Source: Ignelater luminosus (Eukaryota > Arthropoda > Insecta > Coleoptera > Elateridae). From it: a stretch of DNA of 64,000 nt. Every line of letters starts with the position of its first letter. Position 1 is the first letter of the stretch. Location of the stretch: NCBI GenBank assembly GCA_011009095.1, contig VTPC01001036.1:151890-215889 (forward strand), read 5' to 3'. Under the pieces are notes generated by a model. It did not search any database and was not told the origin of the DNA. It worked only from the letters and a program-made list of their open reading frames with translations. Shown in pieces: positions 34,501-47,379 of the stretch. Made by a program: the position numbers and the translations under genes.

Positions 34501-34985
34501 AACTAAAACAACTAAACTATTGTGTTATATAAAAAGACTTTAAAATTATAATAAATTGCTTTTAAATTCTAAATTAAATATTAACGCTGTTATTTTTCAT
34601 GGTGTAAAACTAGCTTGTTTTGTCTCAGTTGTTTGTTATCTTGAACAAAGTATACTTACATTCTTAGGGCTTGTGATATAGTAATGGAAACTTGAGGAAG
34701 TGGTGGTTTTACAAGATCAGCTGTTCTTTCTGAGGTAAGTGTGCTGGAGTGAACAAAGCTTTGATAGTTTCCAGTTGTTACTTATAACCGTTTGAATTTA
34801 ATTCTTTTGTTTACAAACAAAAGAGTAAAAAAAAATTTTGTATTCTGTTTTATTCTCTTTTTTGGATTATCTGTCTGCCCTTCTTTATTATTATTTATTT
34901 ATTCTATTTTGTTTTTTTCTGTTTTGTCTTATTTTATTTGACCCTTTTTCTTTGATTTCTTTTGGTTTATATCTAAAATGAAACA
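31503..34985. other. Non-coding stretch with scattered transposon-like ends
   Basis: No gene was recognised. An ACAGGATGTTCAAGTTTTACC sequence near 33211 resembles the ACAGGATGTTT terminus of element D, but its partner end was not found. A small stretch at 34670-34735 ending TTTCTGAG followed by GTAAGT could be an untranslated exon of a plus-strand gene, with no proof. Confidence 0.3.
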
Positions 34986-34989
34986 AAAA

Positions 34990-35032
34990 ATGAGAGAGAA
35001 AGAGAGAGAGAGAGAGAAAGAAAGAAAGAGAG
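34990..35032 (+). repeat. GA/GAAA microsatellite
   Basis: A run of GAGAGA and GAAAGAAA units of roughly 40 bp. On the plus strand it is purine-only, a potential GAGA-factor binding stretch if it lies near a promoter. Confidence 0.85.
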
Positions 35033-35039
35033 TTTGCGA

Positions 35040-36110
35040 CTCTAAATAATCTTCCAGATTCTTGAGAAGGTGCTGCTGCTTGCTATTGGCGGCCATTGTG
35101 AGGAGTTCTGGAGGCTACTGGCTGATATTGTCTAATCGAGTGAACTGCTTTATGCGTATATGCGTGCATTAAAACGTTAAAAAGCCACATAAGCTGGCCG
35201 ACTGTTTCAAACATCGACCAGCGAGATTAAATGATAGAGCAATAACGGAGAATCACAAGGAGATAAAGCAGCAGTAAGGGATTTATATTGAAAATGTTAA
35301 GTTGGATGACGCGCACAAAGTAGCAGCTATGCAACTCTCCGGTGGCTGGTTGTAGGTGTGATGAATCTTTGGCCGAGGTGGGGTTGGTGGATTTGGTACG
35401 CGAGAGTTCTCGTCTGTGCAAGTACTGGTGGTTTGAAGTGTGTGCAAAATCAAAAAACATTCAACCGGCGACGCAAATGTGGCGGAATTTGATCGGCGAA
35501 ATAGTATTTTGATGGAAAAGGAAGAAGTAATAGTACTGGCCTAAATAATGATCATAAAAAACGGTTCTTTCCAGAAGTTGGTGGTGGTGGTCTCTTCTGC
35601 GGTGAACCTAGGACAGAAAAAAACAAAGATAAACTGATTTTGTCATTAGGTATGTTGATGTGTTTGCAGAGGAGAGAGTCTTTAGTATAGTGGCGACCCG
35701 TTATAAGGAGCCAAGGAGCCATAACACCACCACAAAGACATTTCATTTTCCAATTTGAGAAAAATAATTTAGTCTTAAAATTTTCTCCTTTAAAGTCTGA
35801 TCTTTACCAGAGATTAAAAAATTAAAAATTGCTATTTAATAAATATAAATAATTAAATATACTGAACAAGTGAACACCGTGCGTACAAAATGATAAAAAT
35901 AATAGTTTGGAGCCAGTCAAAGTGTGGCTCTAATGCTTTTAAGCGGCTATTGACTTTAGCGGGGGCTGGCAGGTGAGGGAGGGTGTTCGGAGTTAGCAAA
36001 ATGGTTGAGCCAAACTAGACGTGGCTCGTGCAGTTACCATCGATACACGATGCGGGTGCGTTGTATTAGTTACGCTACGCCCGTTTTAAAACTTGACGAG
36101 AAGTGTGAAT
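35040..36110. other. Locally GC-richer stretch, possible promoter or untranslated exons
   Basis: Base composition is visibly less AT-rich than its surroundings, with several CG-containing words (GGCGGCCATT, GGCCGAGG, AGCGGCT). Short frames such as 35227-35460 carry no recognised domain. This could be the 5' region of the gene whose candidate first coding exon is at 39052. A GGCAG followed by GTGAGG near 35969 is donor-like. These are guesses from composition. Confidence 0.25.
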
Positions 36111-36581
36111 ATAGAATAATAAAAATAAATATAAAATCAAAAGTAAATCAGTAAAATATTGTACACATTAATAACAATTGGAATACATTTTTTCAAAAAT
36201 TGATTTGTATGTACTTAGTTTTGTTGCTAACATATGTTATTCGATAATCTGTAGTCGTTTTAGTTCCGTACTGATGTATTTCATTATTTTGTATAAAAAC
36301 GTCATTGAAATATGTCGGTACTTTTTTTAAATAACTGTATAAATAAAAATTAGAAGATTTTGAGTAATTCTTCGTCACACCGGCATGAAATTCAAAGTAT
36401 TATGTAAGTGTTCAATTTGTGTATATCTATTAGCCTTGTAATGACACGCATTCCGCGATTTTGTAGCCTTTGCAGCCTCTGTAGTTGAGTCTCGCCCACC
36501 ATAAAAAAAGAAAGAGTTACAATAATCGAAAAACGATTATTTACGCTACGCCCGTTGTGAAACTTGAGGTGAAGGGTAAAT

Positions 36582-36977
36582 GTGAAGTGCAAAATGAACG
36601 TAATACGTGAGCTTTTAAAAAAATCTGTTTCTACCTATTCGTTGGAAGAAAAGATCGAAATAAAAGAACGCGGAAGCCCTCTGCCGGATTTACATATTTC
36701 CAGTTCTAAAGGACGAATCAGAAAATTTAACAGAAATGTTTATTCCAAAAAGATTTGCAATGTTGTACTTAAGAATTTGTATAACCCCCCCATTGAACCG
36801 CAAAGCCGTAGCTCTACCACCGCACAATACCACGAGCCGCACTGTTTAACTGTTATATTTCCAACATGGACGAAACCTTCATTCTATCTGTACCTACAAA
36901 AATTCTTAGAAAAGGTACTTTCACCAAAAGGTAAAAAACAGTTGGTAAAGTTGTTAGTAGAAAAACAATACAACTAA
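36582..36977 (+). pseudogene. N-terminal fragment of a ZMYM-type hAT-like protein
   Basis: The frame reads MNVIRELLKKSVSTYSLEEK and then ISSSKGRIRKFNRNVYSK. This resembles the region just before the TTF-type zinc finger of ZMYM1-like, hAT-derived proteins that are abundant in insect genomes. The expected Trp/Cys-rich finger does not follow and the frame diverges after about 65 residues, so this is a broken copy. A further protein-like stretch up to 37300 is in pieces. The motif ACGCTACGCCCGTT just upstream (36542) also occurs at 36072. Recognition is by memory of family wording; confidence is moderate. Confidence 0.5.
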
Positions 36978-37303
36978 TAATAACAGTTTGCATAGAGAGC
37001 TGAAGGGTAGTATTTAATTTCAGCACTTGTCTTGAGTAGAAAACTATTGGTTGGAGTACGGCTTTGAAGCATCAAAGCAACTCCGGAGATTTGCAAATGC
37101 AGCTAGAAAAAAACAGTTTAGAAGATCATTTTGCACATATGTATTGCTTGGTGGTGGTATGTTGTTTTTTGAAAACATTACATTTATGCGACCAACTTGT
37201 CTATTTGGACGTATCATTTCTTAATCCACTAAAAACATCATATAGTCAGAAGGAGATAAATGAATGCTGTGGTATCAGAGAACAGAAATTACACAGTTCT
37301 TAG

Positions 37304-39051
37304 TTTTTTTCTATTGAGCAATATTCCCAAACGTGCTGCTTCATTAGAGAAGGCATAATAAGGACTCAGTGCCAACTGAGATTTGGGAATATAATTTTGA
37401 ATTCTTGATAGAGAGGATTTCTATTTATTTAATATAACAAATAGAAAGTCGAATATACAAAGCTCTTCCATCCAGCGATTCTGCTAAATCTAAATTTAAA
37501 GGCCCACTAAAAGCCCCTTTCACAAGTAAAGATAATTCTTACCAAATGTTAGCATTTGTATTTCCCTAATCAATTTGTCCAGACCCAAAAGTAGTAGTAG
37601 ATCCATTATAGGAAAACGAGAAGAATTTCCTATAGAATCTTCCATGGGGTCAAAAAGCTACTTCTGGTCTTAATAGAAAGTGGCCAAGGGCATTCCTCTG
37701 ATAAGAACTTGAAATCCTAGGATGTGAGCTTATCATTCAACTAAAATTTACATTGCTTTAGACAGCTTAGACAGAGAGACAGAATGATCTTAAGATAGGT
37801 CTGAAAAACTGCGTAAAGCAGTCTAAAGATGTCTGTTATGAGTGAAGATATAAAGAGATTTATAAAGTCTTATGAGTGACTCATATCATTATCATATGAA
37901 TGGTCTTGATTTTTTTATGATTAGACTGAAATTAAAGAAAGATCCGTAATTGTCTCCTATATTATGATATTTCTAGTGTGATTAAGACAAAAAAATAAAG
38001 TCTTTGAATTCTTTATTGCGAACGTTCATATTACTGACAGGTTGTTAATTTTCTTCTATCTATTCTTAGCGTTGTAGCGAAATTATTGTTTAGAATATTC
38101 CGTTACTATTTAGTTTACAATCTCAATCATTATGTTAATTAATAACACTATCCATTTTTATAGAGGAGTCAGCCGTTGCTGCATTTCTAAGGTTGTTTTT
38201 GATAATTACATATCATCTGCTGCGATTTGGTACGAGCCTAGTCTGGCACTTTTTGATTGAATCTTATATAATAGAGAAGAATTTAGTTCAGTTATAGTAT
38301 GCATTCAGTGAAGTTGTCTATGGCTTAATAATAATGTTATTCGATGTGTAGATAGATCTTTGACGTTTATTAGTTTGTAGATTTCGAATCAATAATATTC
38401 GTGTTTTCTTTTTAAATATTTTGGTTTTCAAGCTTGTACATTACATAAAATGCCATGTTTATTGAATTTTGGTGATCAGTTAAAGAAAATTATTTCTTGC
38501 TTATCTCCTTATTTTTAGGCTATTTATAAAATTCCAGTTCTCTTTCAATGAAAGAATTTGATTTTCTAATTTTTTCCTTGATTTTCAGACGTATAGTATT
38601 TTTCTAGTACACACTCCTTCCTCCACGAAACGCACGGTCCGCTTTCTATACTCCTTACCAGTACGTTCTTCAGCAAGCACAGGTGACTTCAACGTTAAGA
38701 CAGTTACTCAGTGTCTGTTAGGCCTTCATTGAGTTAAAGAGCTGCGGTTTTAAAGGTGTCCGACTTTCAACCCGCGAATACGCGGCGTTCCGCAGAAAAA
38801 AAACGCCAAAGATTTTCCAAAATTTATTTAATTTTTTTTAAATTGGATTTTTAGTGGTTGATTTTTAAATAATAAAGAACTCAAAAGTGTGAATTTTTTG
38901 AAACTCTAGAAAAAGATGTGAAATACGAGTACTTCTTGGTGTCCTATTCTGTGGATTAGATTTTAATTGTACATTGCAGTGATTAAGTGAGGGTGGTGTA
39001 TTTATAGATTTGTGGTAATATTGAGTGTTCGTTTATACTTAAAGAAGGAAA
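37304..39051. other. Stretch upstream of the orphan signal-peptide exon
   Basis: No coding sequence was recognised. The last 400 bp are less AT-rich (CACGAAACGCACGGTCCGC near 38637) and probably belong to the promoter or 5'UTR of the gene starting at 39052. An in-frame TAA lies four codons upstream of that ATG. Confidence 0.35.
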
Positions 39052-39115
39052 ATGCTGCAACCAAGGAGGATTTCTGGTTTAATTCTGGTTTTCATTTTTA
39101 TATTCAATGTAACAG
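39052..39115 (+). CDS. Candidate first coding exon with a signal peptide
   Basis: ATG at 39052 has an insect-like context (GGAAAATG) and an in-frame stop 12 bases upstream. It encodes MLQPRRISGLILVFIFIFNV then Thr, and ends in phase 1 at a GTAGGA donor. The Arg pair followed by about 13 hydrophobic residues is a typical secretory signal peptide. Exons of this shape often open secreted or cell-surface genes built from phase-1 domain exons, such as immunoglobulin-superfamily genes, and such genes often have very long first introns. No second exon was recognised in the following 25 kb, so the product cannot be named. Confidence 0.5.
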
Positions 39116-42100
39116 GTAGGATGTTTTATTTTGTTTAATCCTTAAATTGTTTTTCTTCCATGAGTGTTTGAAAGGAAATACAATTTATTTTTTGGAAGCT
39201 TTTGATGTTTATTAATGTAAAAGAGACAGGGAACATATAATTTTGAAAAATATACGGTGCATGTGGGTAGAAGCAAGCAACAACCTCGTTTAATAATTAT
39301 TATAATAAAAACTGCTAGTAGTTTCAACCAGAAGGAGTGACTCAAGGATATTACTACCTGATAATGCAAATAAGTATTAAAATCATCAGCCATTTTATGT
39401 TTGTTAATAATTAATAATTAAAGAACACATTTCACTTTTGTGTGGTTTGTGTCAACCACTCGGGTTGGGTCTTAAAAAGACCTTGACTTTCCATGGTTAT
39501 TCACTTTTTAAGTATTTTTGTCGTTCTAATAAGAACTTTTACTTGAATTCCATTGGTTGTTATTATTGTAAATTGCTTTTCATTATTATCTTTTTTAATG
39601 AGAAAAAATTATAATATGTTCACGTAGACAATACTTACGTGAAGATTTAATCTAACAGAGTAGATATAACATCCTTTGTGACAGGATATTAAAATCTCGA
39701 GCAACTAGGGAAAAACCATGCAAGGAAGTTAATATGATTCTATAACATCCTCCTATAATGTGTTTTAAAAAATTCAAGAAGCACTTCTTTTACATTTCTC
39801 ATTCGATTTAAGATGAATTTTAAGGTATAACTTTGGTATTTGAAAATTTTTACCTTGACTTATAAGGATGAAGGATATAAGATACCTATTTAAGTATTTT
39901 TGTAATTTCGCGTTGTTCTACTTTTCTGTAAGATATTTTTGTTTACTTATCACTATTTCTTGTAGTGTTTCCGGATGAATGAATAAAAAATATTGTTAAA
40001 GGTGAATAGATAGTTAATAAATGACATAATTTTCCACAAGAAAAGGTTAATTCTATACATTAATAACAGTAAAATGTTAAAGGTTAGTCTTGTCTTATAT
40101 ACGTTTCATTAATACAGTAAGATTAATTCTTTTGATATAACTCATCAATGGAATTAAATAAACAAAACTGTTTTGGGGTATTGTGTTTGAATTACATAAA
40201 AATATAAATTGAAAGTATTTACAAGCAAAATAAATATTACAAACTCTTAGGAAAAACTAGTTTTTTTATTTAGACTTCTCCTCAATAGACGACATAGTAA
40301 TAATTCAAATTTATTCTAATTTCTTCACCTATAAATCAAATCAACTGATATTCGACTTCGATTAACATTGCTCCATTAAGAGTCATTCTAGTTTAATAAA
40401 TTTTACGTATGGTTAAACATCGGCTAGAACGATTCAAGATGTTAGCAGGTTCTTTTGTTGCTTGGGGTCTTTTTCAAATGTGATTTGTCAATGACATCCT
40501 TTTAAAGTTTTTAGAATTATGACCTTGATTTCTAGGAATTCCTATTTTTAAACCACCGTGCCATTTTAGCAACATAAGAAAAAAATGTTTAAACTATTTA
40601 CAAGGTTATGAGAAAGATGCGTTAGTAAATTTTAGTTAAACAAATCGCTTATGGAAGCGAGGGTGGGAGAAATAATTCCTAAGGAACCCACATTAATAAT
40701 ATTATTTTATGAGAACCTAGTATCAAAATTTGGATCGTTAATGATCGGTGGACCATGACTTTAAAACAAATCAATTTTTCATGGGAAATCAAAATTTTCT
40801 CGAACCGTTTAACTAAATATTACTTTCAGTATTAACTCAGCATAAACTAATGGTTTTAATGGAAATCAATTTTATAAAAGCAACACTAACGATATTAGGT
40901 TAATAAGAACATAAAACCTAACGATCTATGAATTCCATATTAAGAAACTTCACTTTTGAGTAATATTCGAAAATACTAAATTTATTAATATTAAGAATTT
41001 CTAATGCCAGAAGCAAACAGTTCTAAAAATATTAAATATTTATTTCTTATGAATTTAGAAGCTTCATATTATCTATAAAAAAACGCACAAAAAAATTATT
41101 AGAAATGATCTAATACTGTCTAAAACGTTTCTTCAGGTCAATTTCTCTGTGAGTTTTTGTTGTCTGCCTGTAGGCCTAGGACAAACTTTGTCCTGATTAA
41201 AACAATATTTCTATCTATAGAATCCATATTTTGGGCAGTAAGATCCAAACAGTTGGCGAATCACTTTTAACATTCACTGACAGAGAAGAGGTATCCAGCA
41301 AGCTTAACATTGACTACATCAGAACATGTAGTTCTGAGATCTAAAGTCACTGAAAAGAAATTATTTTAGAACCTAATGTGAGCTTTTTCTTGTTTTGTAT
41401 AAGGTTCTAACATAAATCATATACTTTATGCAAAGAATGGATCTACAACATCCACTATAATTACTTTTGCTTTGAAAGATCACCTTTCCACCGTTTCTGA
41501 AAATTCTTCTCTAGGTATGTTTTGTCCACCTCATTATAGAAATCTAACATTATCTTAGACTTTCTTAGTATTGAATTTTGACATAAACAGTTTCTTGAAA
41601 GAAATAGTTCTAAATATCTCATTATCAAAAAATTTTCCTCACAGCTTCAAACGATAGTATTGCATTGTAATATAAAGTATTTTGATAGACAGTAATAAAA
41701 TATCACTACATCATCGTTTGTTTTTTTATTTCAGAAGTCTCAATAAGTCAAAAGTGTTTGAAAAAACTCACACAATGGTTTCTATTGCCGAAATGCACGA
41801 CCAAATAGTTTTAACTTTTATGGTTCTACCGTTTTATTGCTTCTGTCACATAGAGTATTGGATAGATTAATTTTGAAGATGGTCGTTAACACTGTTTCCG
41901 TTACTGGAGTTATTTCATTTTTCTTCTTCAGTAAACTACTATTTTTAATTATAGAGCCGGCCGGCACGGCACGGCGGCGTCATTAAGTTTGACTAAATTA
42001 TCCAATTCATATTTGGCTTCGAAATCTCGAGTCATTTGGCACAAATTCTGATCTCATTCCTTAATTTTTTATTAGTTTTTATTAAAAAAGCTAGACGCCA

Positions 42101-45100
42101 GAAATTGTTATTACTATCTATACGATTTTTACAATCTAATCAAATTTCTGATTTTAATTTTATAATCCTTTTGATTGCATACATACAAGAATTAAATTTT
42201 TCTTTTGATCTTTAAATTTTTCTTTGTCCAATCAATTTCTGTACGCTATACAACAACTATGTAAAACAATTTTTATATTTTCCAATAACAAATCTAATTA
42301 CAGAAGGTTTAAAGAGAAATTCAAAAATTCTTAAAGAGCATTTACATTCTTCAGTAGTTTAATTTAATATAAACAACAGTTGTTCCAATACTTGAAAGTT
42401 TTCCATTTAAATCACTAATTGTATAAAAATGAATATAAGAAAGTGCAGCTCGAGGCTGTTGCTGGAGCTAGTACAAGACTTGAAATTGTGTTGAAACATT
42501 TGAATTTACAACCTTGTTCTGTTTTCTTCAAGAAAATTTCTTGAAGCCGATAAAATCTGTAACACAGGAAGAATTTTTATTTTTCTGTATTGCAATGCAA
42601 CGAAGGGTTGAACATTATTTGGGAGGTAATAGTAACCTCTAATTTTCTGTTTTTAAATGTAACTGGCATGAATTTCGACATGATTTAATTAAACAAGTTT
42701 AATGGATATATACACATAAAGTGAAAGCTGTTAATTTAACAAGTGTAAAATGTCTATAAATGTGTTGTAAACATATAAAAAGGAAACTATACTTAAGTAG
42801 TTAAATGAGCTATTCAAAAAAAGTATCTTAAATTCACAGTTTATTTGAAAAAGTACCTAATTACCTATTAAAAATGCAAAACTCTTTTTTTACTTTTAGG
42901 AATATTTTGCTAAAAGTATCGAGGTTAGTAAACCAAAGCAATAAAAAAAGAAATCAATTTTTTTGGTTTTTAAAGTCTGCTTTCATTTGCTTCGCTCCCG
43001 AACTTATCTACAATTAGAAACATTCTTTTAGACAAAATCCAGCCACTTTTTGTGTATGTACCGCTTACTACTATTTATGGAAATAAAAATAGTCGTTATG
43101 CGGAAATATAAAACACAACGGATGTAGGTAATAACTCATAGAAATTTATTCAGCGAGTAAATTTTAAACATTAATTAGAAATAATTAAAAATTCCATTAA
43201 GGTGTACTAAACAATTTAAAAAGTTTAAGATAAAAAAAATAAAACAAAATCCAGATTATGTAAGCTTGAAAATTATTCCACTAAAAAAAGCATGACAATA
43301 ATTGGTTTGGTCACTGACAAAAACATTGATGTAGTTGATACAATTAGATCGGTTAGAGCGGTTATAGCATCTGATTTAAAAACCACATCCAAATTATTAA
43401 AACCACATCTAGAACACGGCCAATGCATTTAAATTGCAGTCTTTGCATAATCGAATTGCTTTTATTTGTAAAATATCGTAATCTCTAAATCAAAATTTAA
43501 TTAGTGCAATATTTAACCTAAGTCATTATAATCAGATTTGATTTAAAGGTCCTGAGGTCTAAAACAGCCCATCTTTGCTTTACTGTTCAAATTTACCCAG
43601 TAAAACTATGTATATTTCAAACAATAAGCAAAAGCAAAAAAGTGTCATCTGTCATTTAGGAAACTATTGAGTCCAAGACAAATAACAATTAGAGAGAAAT
43701 TTCAAATTTCAGTAATTGCAGATTATATTAACTGAAACAGATTAAAATTCCTCAAACTAATATTTAATAATATATTAATTATAGTACACTCACTATAGTT
43801 ATTAACATTTTTCAAGTTGCATGAAACTAATTCTAATGTGAGAAACTGCTCCAAATAAATATCACCAACAAATGCATGGTTGTACACTTAAATTCTACAT
43901 TGACTTACAGCAATGTTTTATAAGGTAAACCCAAAAGTTAACACCTTGATTTAGAATGCAATCTTGAAAACATTCTTCGTCGGTCGGCGTCGGCGTCGTA
44001 GGTTGTTTTCATCAAGCCAAAATTTTGTAAATAAATTTGTAGTTCTTCAAAGGCAAGTCTTCTCAAGTTGGCTTTGTGATACCAACAATCTCCAATAATG
44101 ATTTTCTAAGACACTGTTAGGATGTCACTGTACGCTTGAATTTACTGAACCCATACAACATGAGTATGGGAAGGTAATCGCGAAAGTTCTGTAAAGAACA
44201 TGACACCAAAGAAGAAGACAACGCTGTTGATACCTATTAAAAAAATTGTTTTGAGAAATTTTAAACTCTATTGTAGAGCCTATTCATTGCAGACGATTAA
44301 TGGTTTTATCTTGTAAATCATGATACAAATACAAAAAGGCGTGCTTTCAAAGCGTTCAAAATTGTGCACCAGTCTACACCCACTCGTTTGTTAATGATTG
44401 ATGCAATATATGAACAGGATCGTTTCTAAGTTATAAATTCATTTAACTAATGTTAAAATTAATTCCCAATTCTGTCCAACACTTTCTATGAAGCAGAGAC
44501 TGATTGAACGTAGGTTTATGTATTCAGTTGGAGTATTGACTACTTCCACTTCTAGTTAAAGCTTCCTGCGTACTTTCAAACACACCCTGTATAATTACTT
44601 GATTTGACATTTAGTACCAAAAGCAGCTGTACTTAGATCCTTTATCCTACCCTTGTAAATAATGAATTTCCAAAAGAATCCCATTTAACCCCAAAAACTC
44701 GTTTAATTTGTAATTTACACACAGATTCCACAGATGCTGCAATCCGGGCTTTTTACTACTACCAAGCAATAATTTAGAAAGCTTCCAGGATCTGATAATT
44801 ACTTGTACAAGAAACAAGCAAAACTTTTTTCTCCAAAACGGATTACGTAATGTTTTAAAATATACATAAACTATTTATTTGTGTTGAATTACTACAACCA
44901 ACAATATGTTCCAACAAGTAACGCTTCCTTCGGGGCTAGGCTGTTATATAACTAACTACCTTAAGGTTGCCCCAAAGAATCACCACAGGTGATCTACATA
45001 GTTCTAAGTTTACATATACAGTAAATATGCGAGAAAGCTATAAAATCAAAAATAGTATCCTACGGAAACATTATAACGAGCGATCGTTTTTAAATCTCCA

Positions 45101-45300
45101 ATTAGCGTAGTCCGTGGCTATACATCACGTTATGACGGTACTTTAGACACAGCCAAGCAAGTGACAGATTGCAAGCAGAAAAATTCAAATCTTAAACTTG
45201 AAAGTTGACTTTAAATTTGATTATTAACAAAGTTTAATAATAATTAAATAATTTATTATAATTTATTAGTTAATTTATTAGTTAATTTATAATTTTTTTC
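39116..45300. other. Probable intron or intergenic DNA, no gene recognised
   Basis: AT-rich with no exon-like frame. Details seen: a small GC-rich patch at 41955-41981 (GGCCGGCACGGCACGGCGGC), a related GTCGGCGTCGGCGTCG patch at 43984-43999, a 21-bp palindrome at 42526-42546 (CTTCAAGAAA/TTTCTTGAAG), and a CACACCCTGTA transposon-type end near 44581-44591 whose partner was not found. Confidence 0.35.
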
Positions 45301-45303
45301 AAA

Positions 45304-47370
45304 ATGCCATCTACAACTCAACAAAAAGCGTACATTTTAGAATGTTACAAAAATAAACGGCGAGTGGATATATTCTATCCCATAGTGCCTGGCTGATTTT
45401 CAGAAAAAATATTCAGACTTGCATTTCCCATGTTAAACGAAAACCAGGGAATGCTCATTCTATAAGACGAACCTCAGAAAATATTGCGGCAGTTCATAAA
45501 ATTGAGATTGAGACTCCTCAGACTTCAATTCGAAGAATTTCCCGGCAAACTAGTTTATGACACGTGCCAATTAATTCTAAAAAGGATTTAAATATGTATC
45601 TTTGTAAATTAACTGCTTTTTATAAGTTGTTGCTCGTCAATTTTCCACAGAGAGTACAATTTTGCCATTGATTTATAAACCATATGCATAACGATGATTT
45701 GTTACGTAGAAGTTTCTTCTCTGACGAAGCTTGGTTTTACCTTTCTGGGTATGTCAGCTCACAAATGATGTGGTTAGCAGAGAATCCACATGTTTTTGTC
45801 AAAACTACATTATGTACATCTACAAAAATAAACGTCCAAATTTGTCATTCATATCATATGTATTTTTGGTGCATATATCTCAGTTTGACTTACACATTGA
45901 TTCAAATTAATTTGGGGAAAGTTCCAACAATACAATAATAAAAATACTATAGATATTACAAGCATTAAAAATCACTAAAGGTAAAATATTTCATTCAATT
46001 CTTCACTTGGGAAAAAGTATTTAACATACATGATGCGTTTCCTCTTTGGATTTCTAAACTTATCCTCTGAATCAAATAAGATGAAGATCGTTTGTCGTTG
46101 GTTAGAATTCTAATTTTGTGACCAATATTCTTAATCAACTTGATCGCGCTCAGACTCCAAGGGCTCATTGTTTCTACTGCAATTGATACGAACAAGTAAC
46201 CCTGTTCTTCGATATCTACATATTTTGCTCTCTTTTTGTTTGCTGTTAATTCTGCTATTGAACCTGGTTTTGAAATAAGTTGTTGTGTGTAACAAGGGGC
46301 CAATTTTCAACTATTTGTGTAATATTGATTAGGTCCTAGTTTTGTTGAGAAGAGACATGATAAGCTACTAAACTGTGCCAAAGCTCCATTGTATCTTTGT
46401 AAAATGCATCCTCTGACAAGTCAGTCTTAGAATGTGCTATTGAATTGACTAGATCAAAGCTTGCATTTACTGATGAAATAAAAACCGAAAATGCCACAGC
46501 TGATGGATTTCTAACTCCTATAACTCCATTACGAATAGGGAGGGAAGCTCGAATCCATTGATTATCCGAAAGGGATATGTTTAGACATTTTTCAAGTCCA
46601 GTTTTGAACATATTGTCACAAAGCTGAAGTAGTTCCGGGTATTTGAATATTTGAGAGGTTCCTAAAATGTACATCAGTTTCAGAATCAAAGTACAATGTT
46701 GTAATAAGTAATAAGCTACATGAGCATTAATATTTGAAAGCCTGTTAATCAATCGATTTATATCTTCTAATTTCTTGGAGAAAGTAGTTGATACAGCTTT
46801 ATCAGTTACAGGTACACCAAGCAATGACAGTTCTTCTATTATTTGAATTCCTGGAGATGCAACTGAGAATTCATCAAAGACCGTTTGTTCCTTTGTACCA
46901 ACAAAAAATAACTCGCATTTAGCAGGATTTATTAAGACGTCTAAATATGTGTGACTCGCCGTAGGACCTACATTTTTTCAAGGTACTCTTACTGCACAAA
47001 AATATCGTAATGAAATTATCCATCAGTTTATTGATCAGCTGGATGATAAAAGATTCAATATTCAATATGACACAATTCAATTTTTCAGAGAGTTTTTTTG
47101 ACGATAGATTAATAAGCAAGAATACTCAAATACCATGCCTTCCACGTTCCTACTATCTGACTGTTTTAGATCTTTCTGTGTAGCCTTGAAAGACTTAATT
47201 TTTAAAACACCCATGAACAATTTGAAAGAACTTACTAATCAAATATCTGAAAAGTGTGTAAAACTGAATAATTCTCCCCGGATTCTTCAAAATGCTTGTT
47301 AAAAATTTAATAAAATACTGTGTTAGTTTCTGCTTCGATGTTGTTGGTTTACACTTTAAAATAACACAAA
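45304..47370 (+). pseudogene. DDE (Tc1/mariner-like) transposase pseudogene split by a LINE
   Basis: The frame starts MPSTTQQKAYILECYKNKRR at 45304. It reaches FFSDEAWFYLSGYVSSQ (45717-45767), which contains the second catalytic Asp region, and ENPHVF at about 45782-45799. It is then broken near 45840. The same protein resumes at 46960 with VGPTFFQGTLTAQKYRNEII, then FDDRLISKN and LPRSYYLTVLDLSVW, which stands where the family has its third acidic-residue block. It ends with LKDLIFKTPMNNLKELTNQI and a C-terminal tail to about 47365. Several stops and frameshifts are present. The intervening 1.1 kb is the LINE described separately. Confidence 0.8.
45840..46948 (-). mobile_element. 5'-truncated non-LTR retrotransposon inserted in the DDE transposon
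   Basis: On the minus strand a reverse transcriptase segment (LINPAKCELFFVGTKEQ) opens at the junction. A 162-codon frame (46824-46336) follows with the C-terminal RT landmarks of an insect LINE family: YPELLQLCDNMF, LSDNQWIRASLPIRNGVIGV and WHSL. A second frame (46303-45995) gives the distal conserved block KRAKYVDIEEQGYLFVSIAV, ETMSPWSLSAIKLIKNIG and QRGNA. In relatives I recall, a Cys-rich and KRPDG/WD-containing nuclease-like section lies between these blocks. It is missing here, so the copy has an internal deletion of roughly 150 codons as well as 5' truncation. The clade was not resolved. Confidence 0.75.
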
Positions 47371-47379
47371 TATTACTTG

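Noticed and set aside
38265..38310. TATATAA with TCAGTT and TTCAGT initiator-like words, a possible core promoter for the 39052 exon
   Set aside because: The spacings (about 25 and 42 bp) do not match the usual 30-31 bp, and such words are frequent in AT-rich DNA.
42526..42546. 21-bp palindrome CTTCAAGAAA/TTTCTTGAAG considered as a heat-shock element
   Set aside because: The TTC and GAA units are not at the 2-bp spacing required throughout, and the site is far from any recognised promoter.
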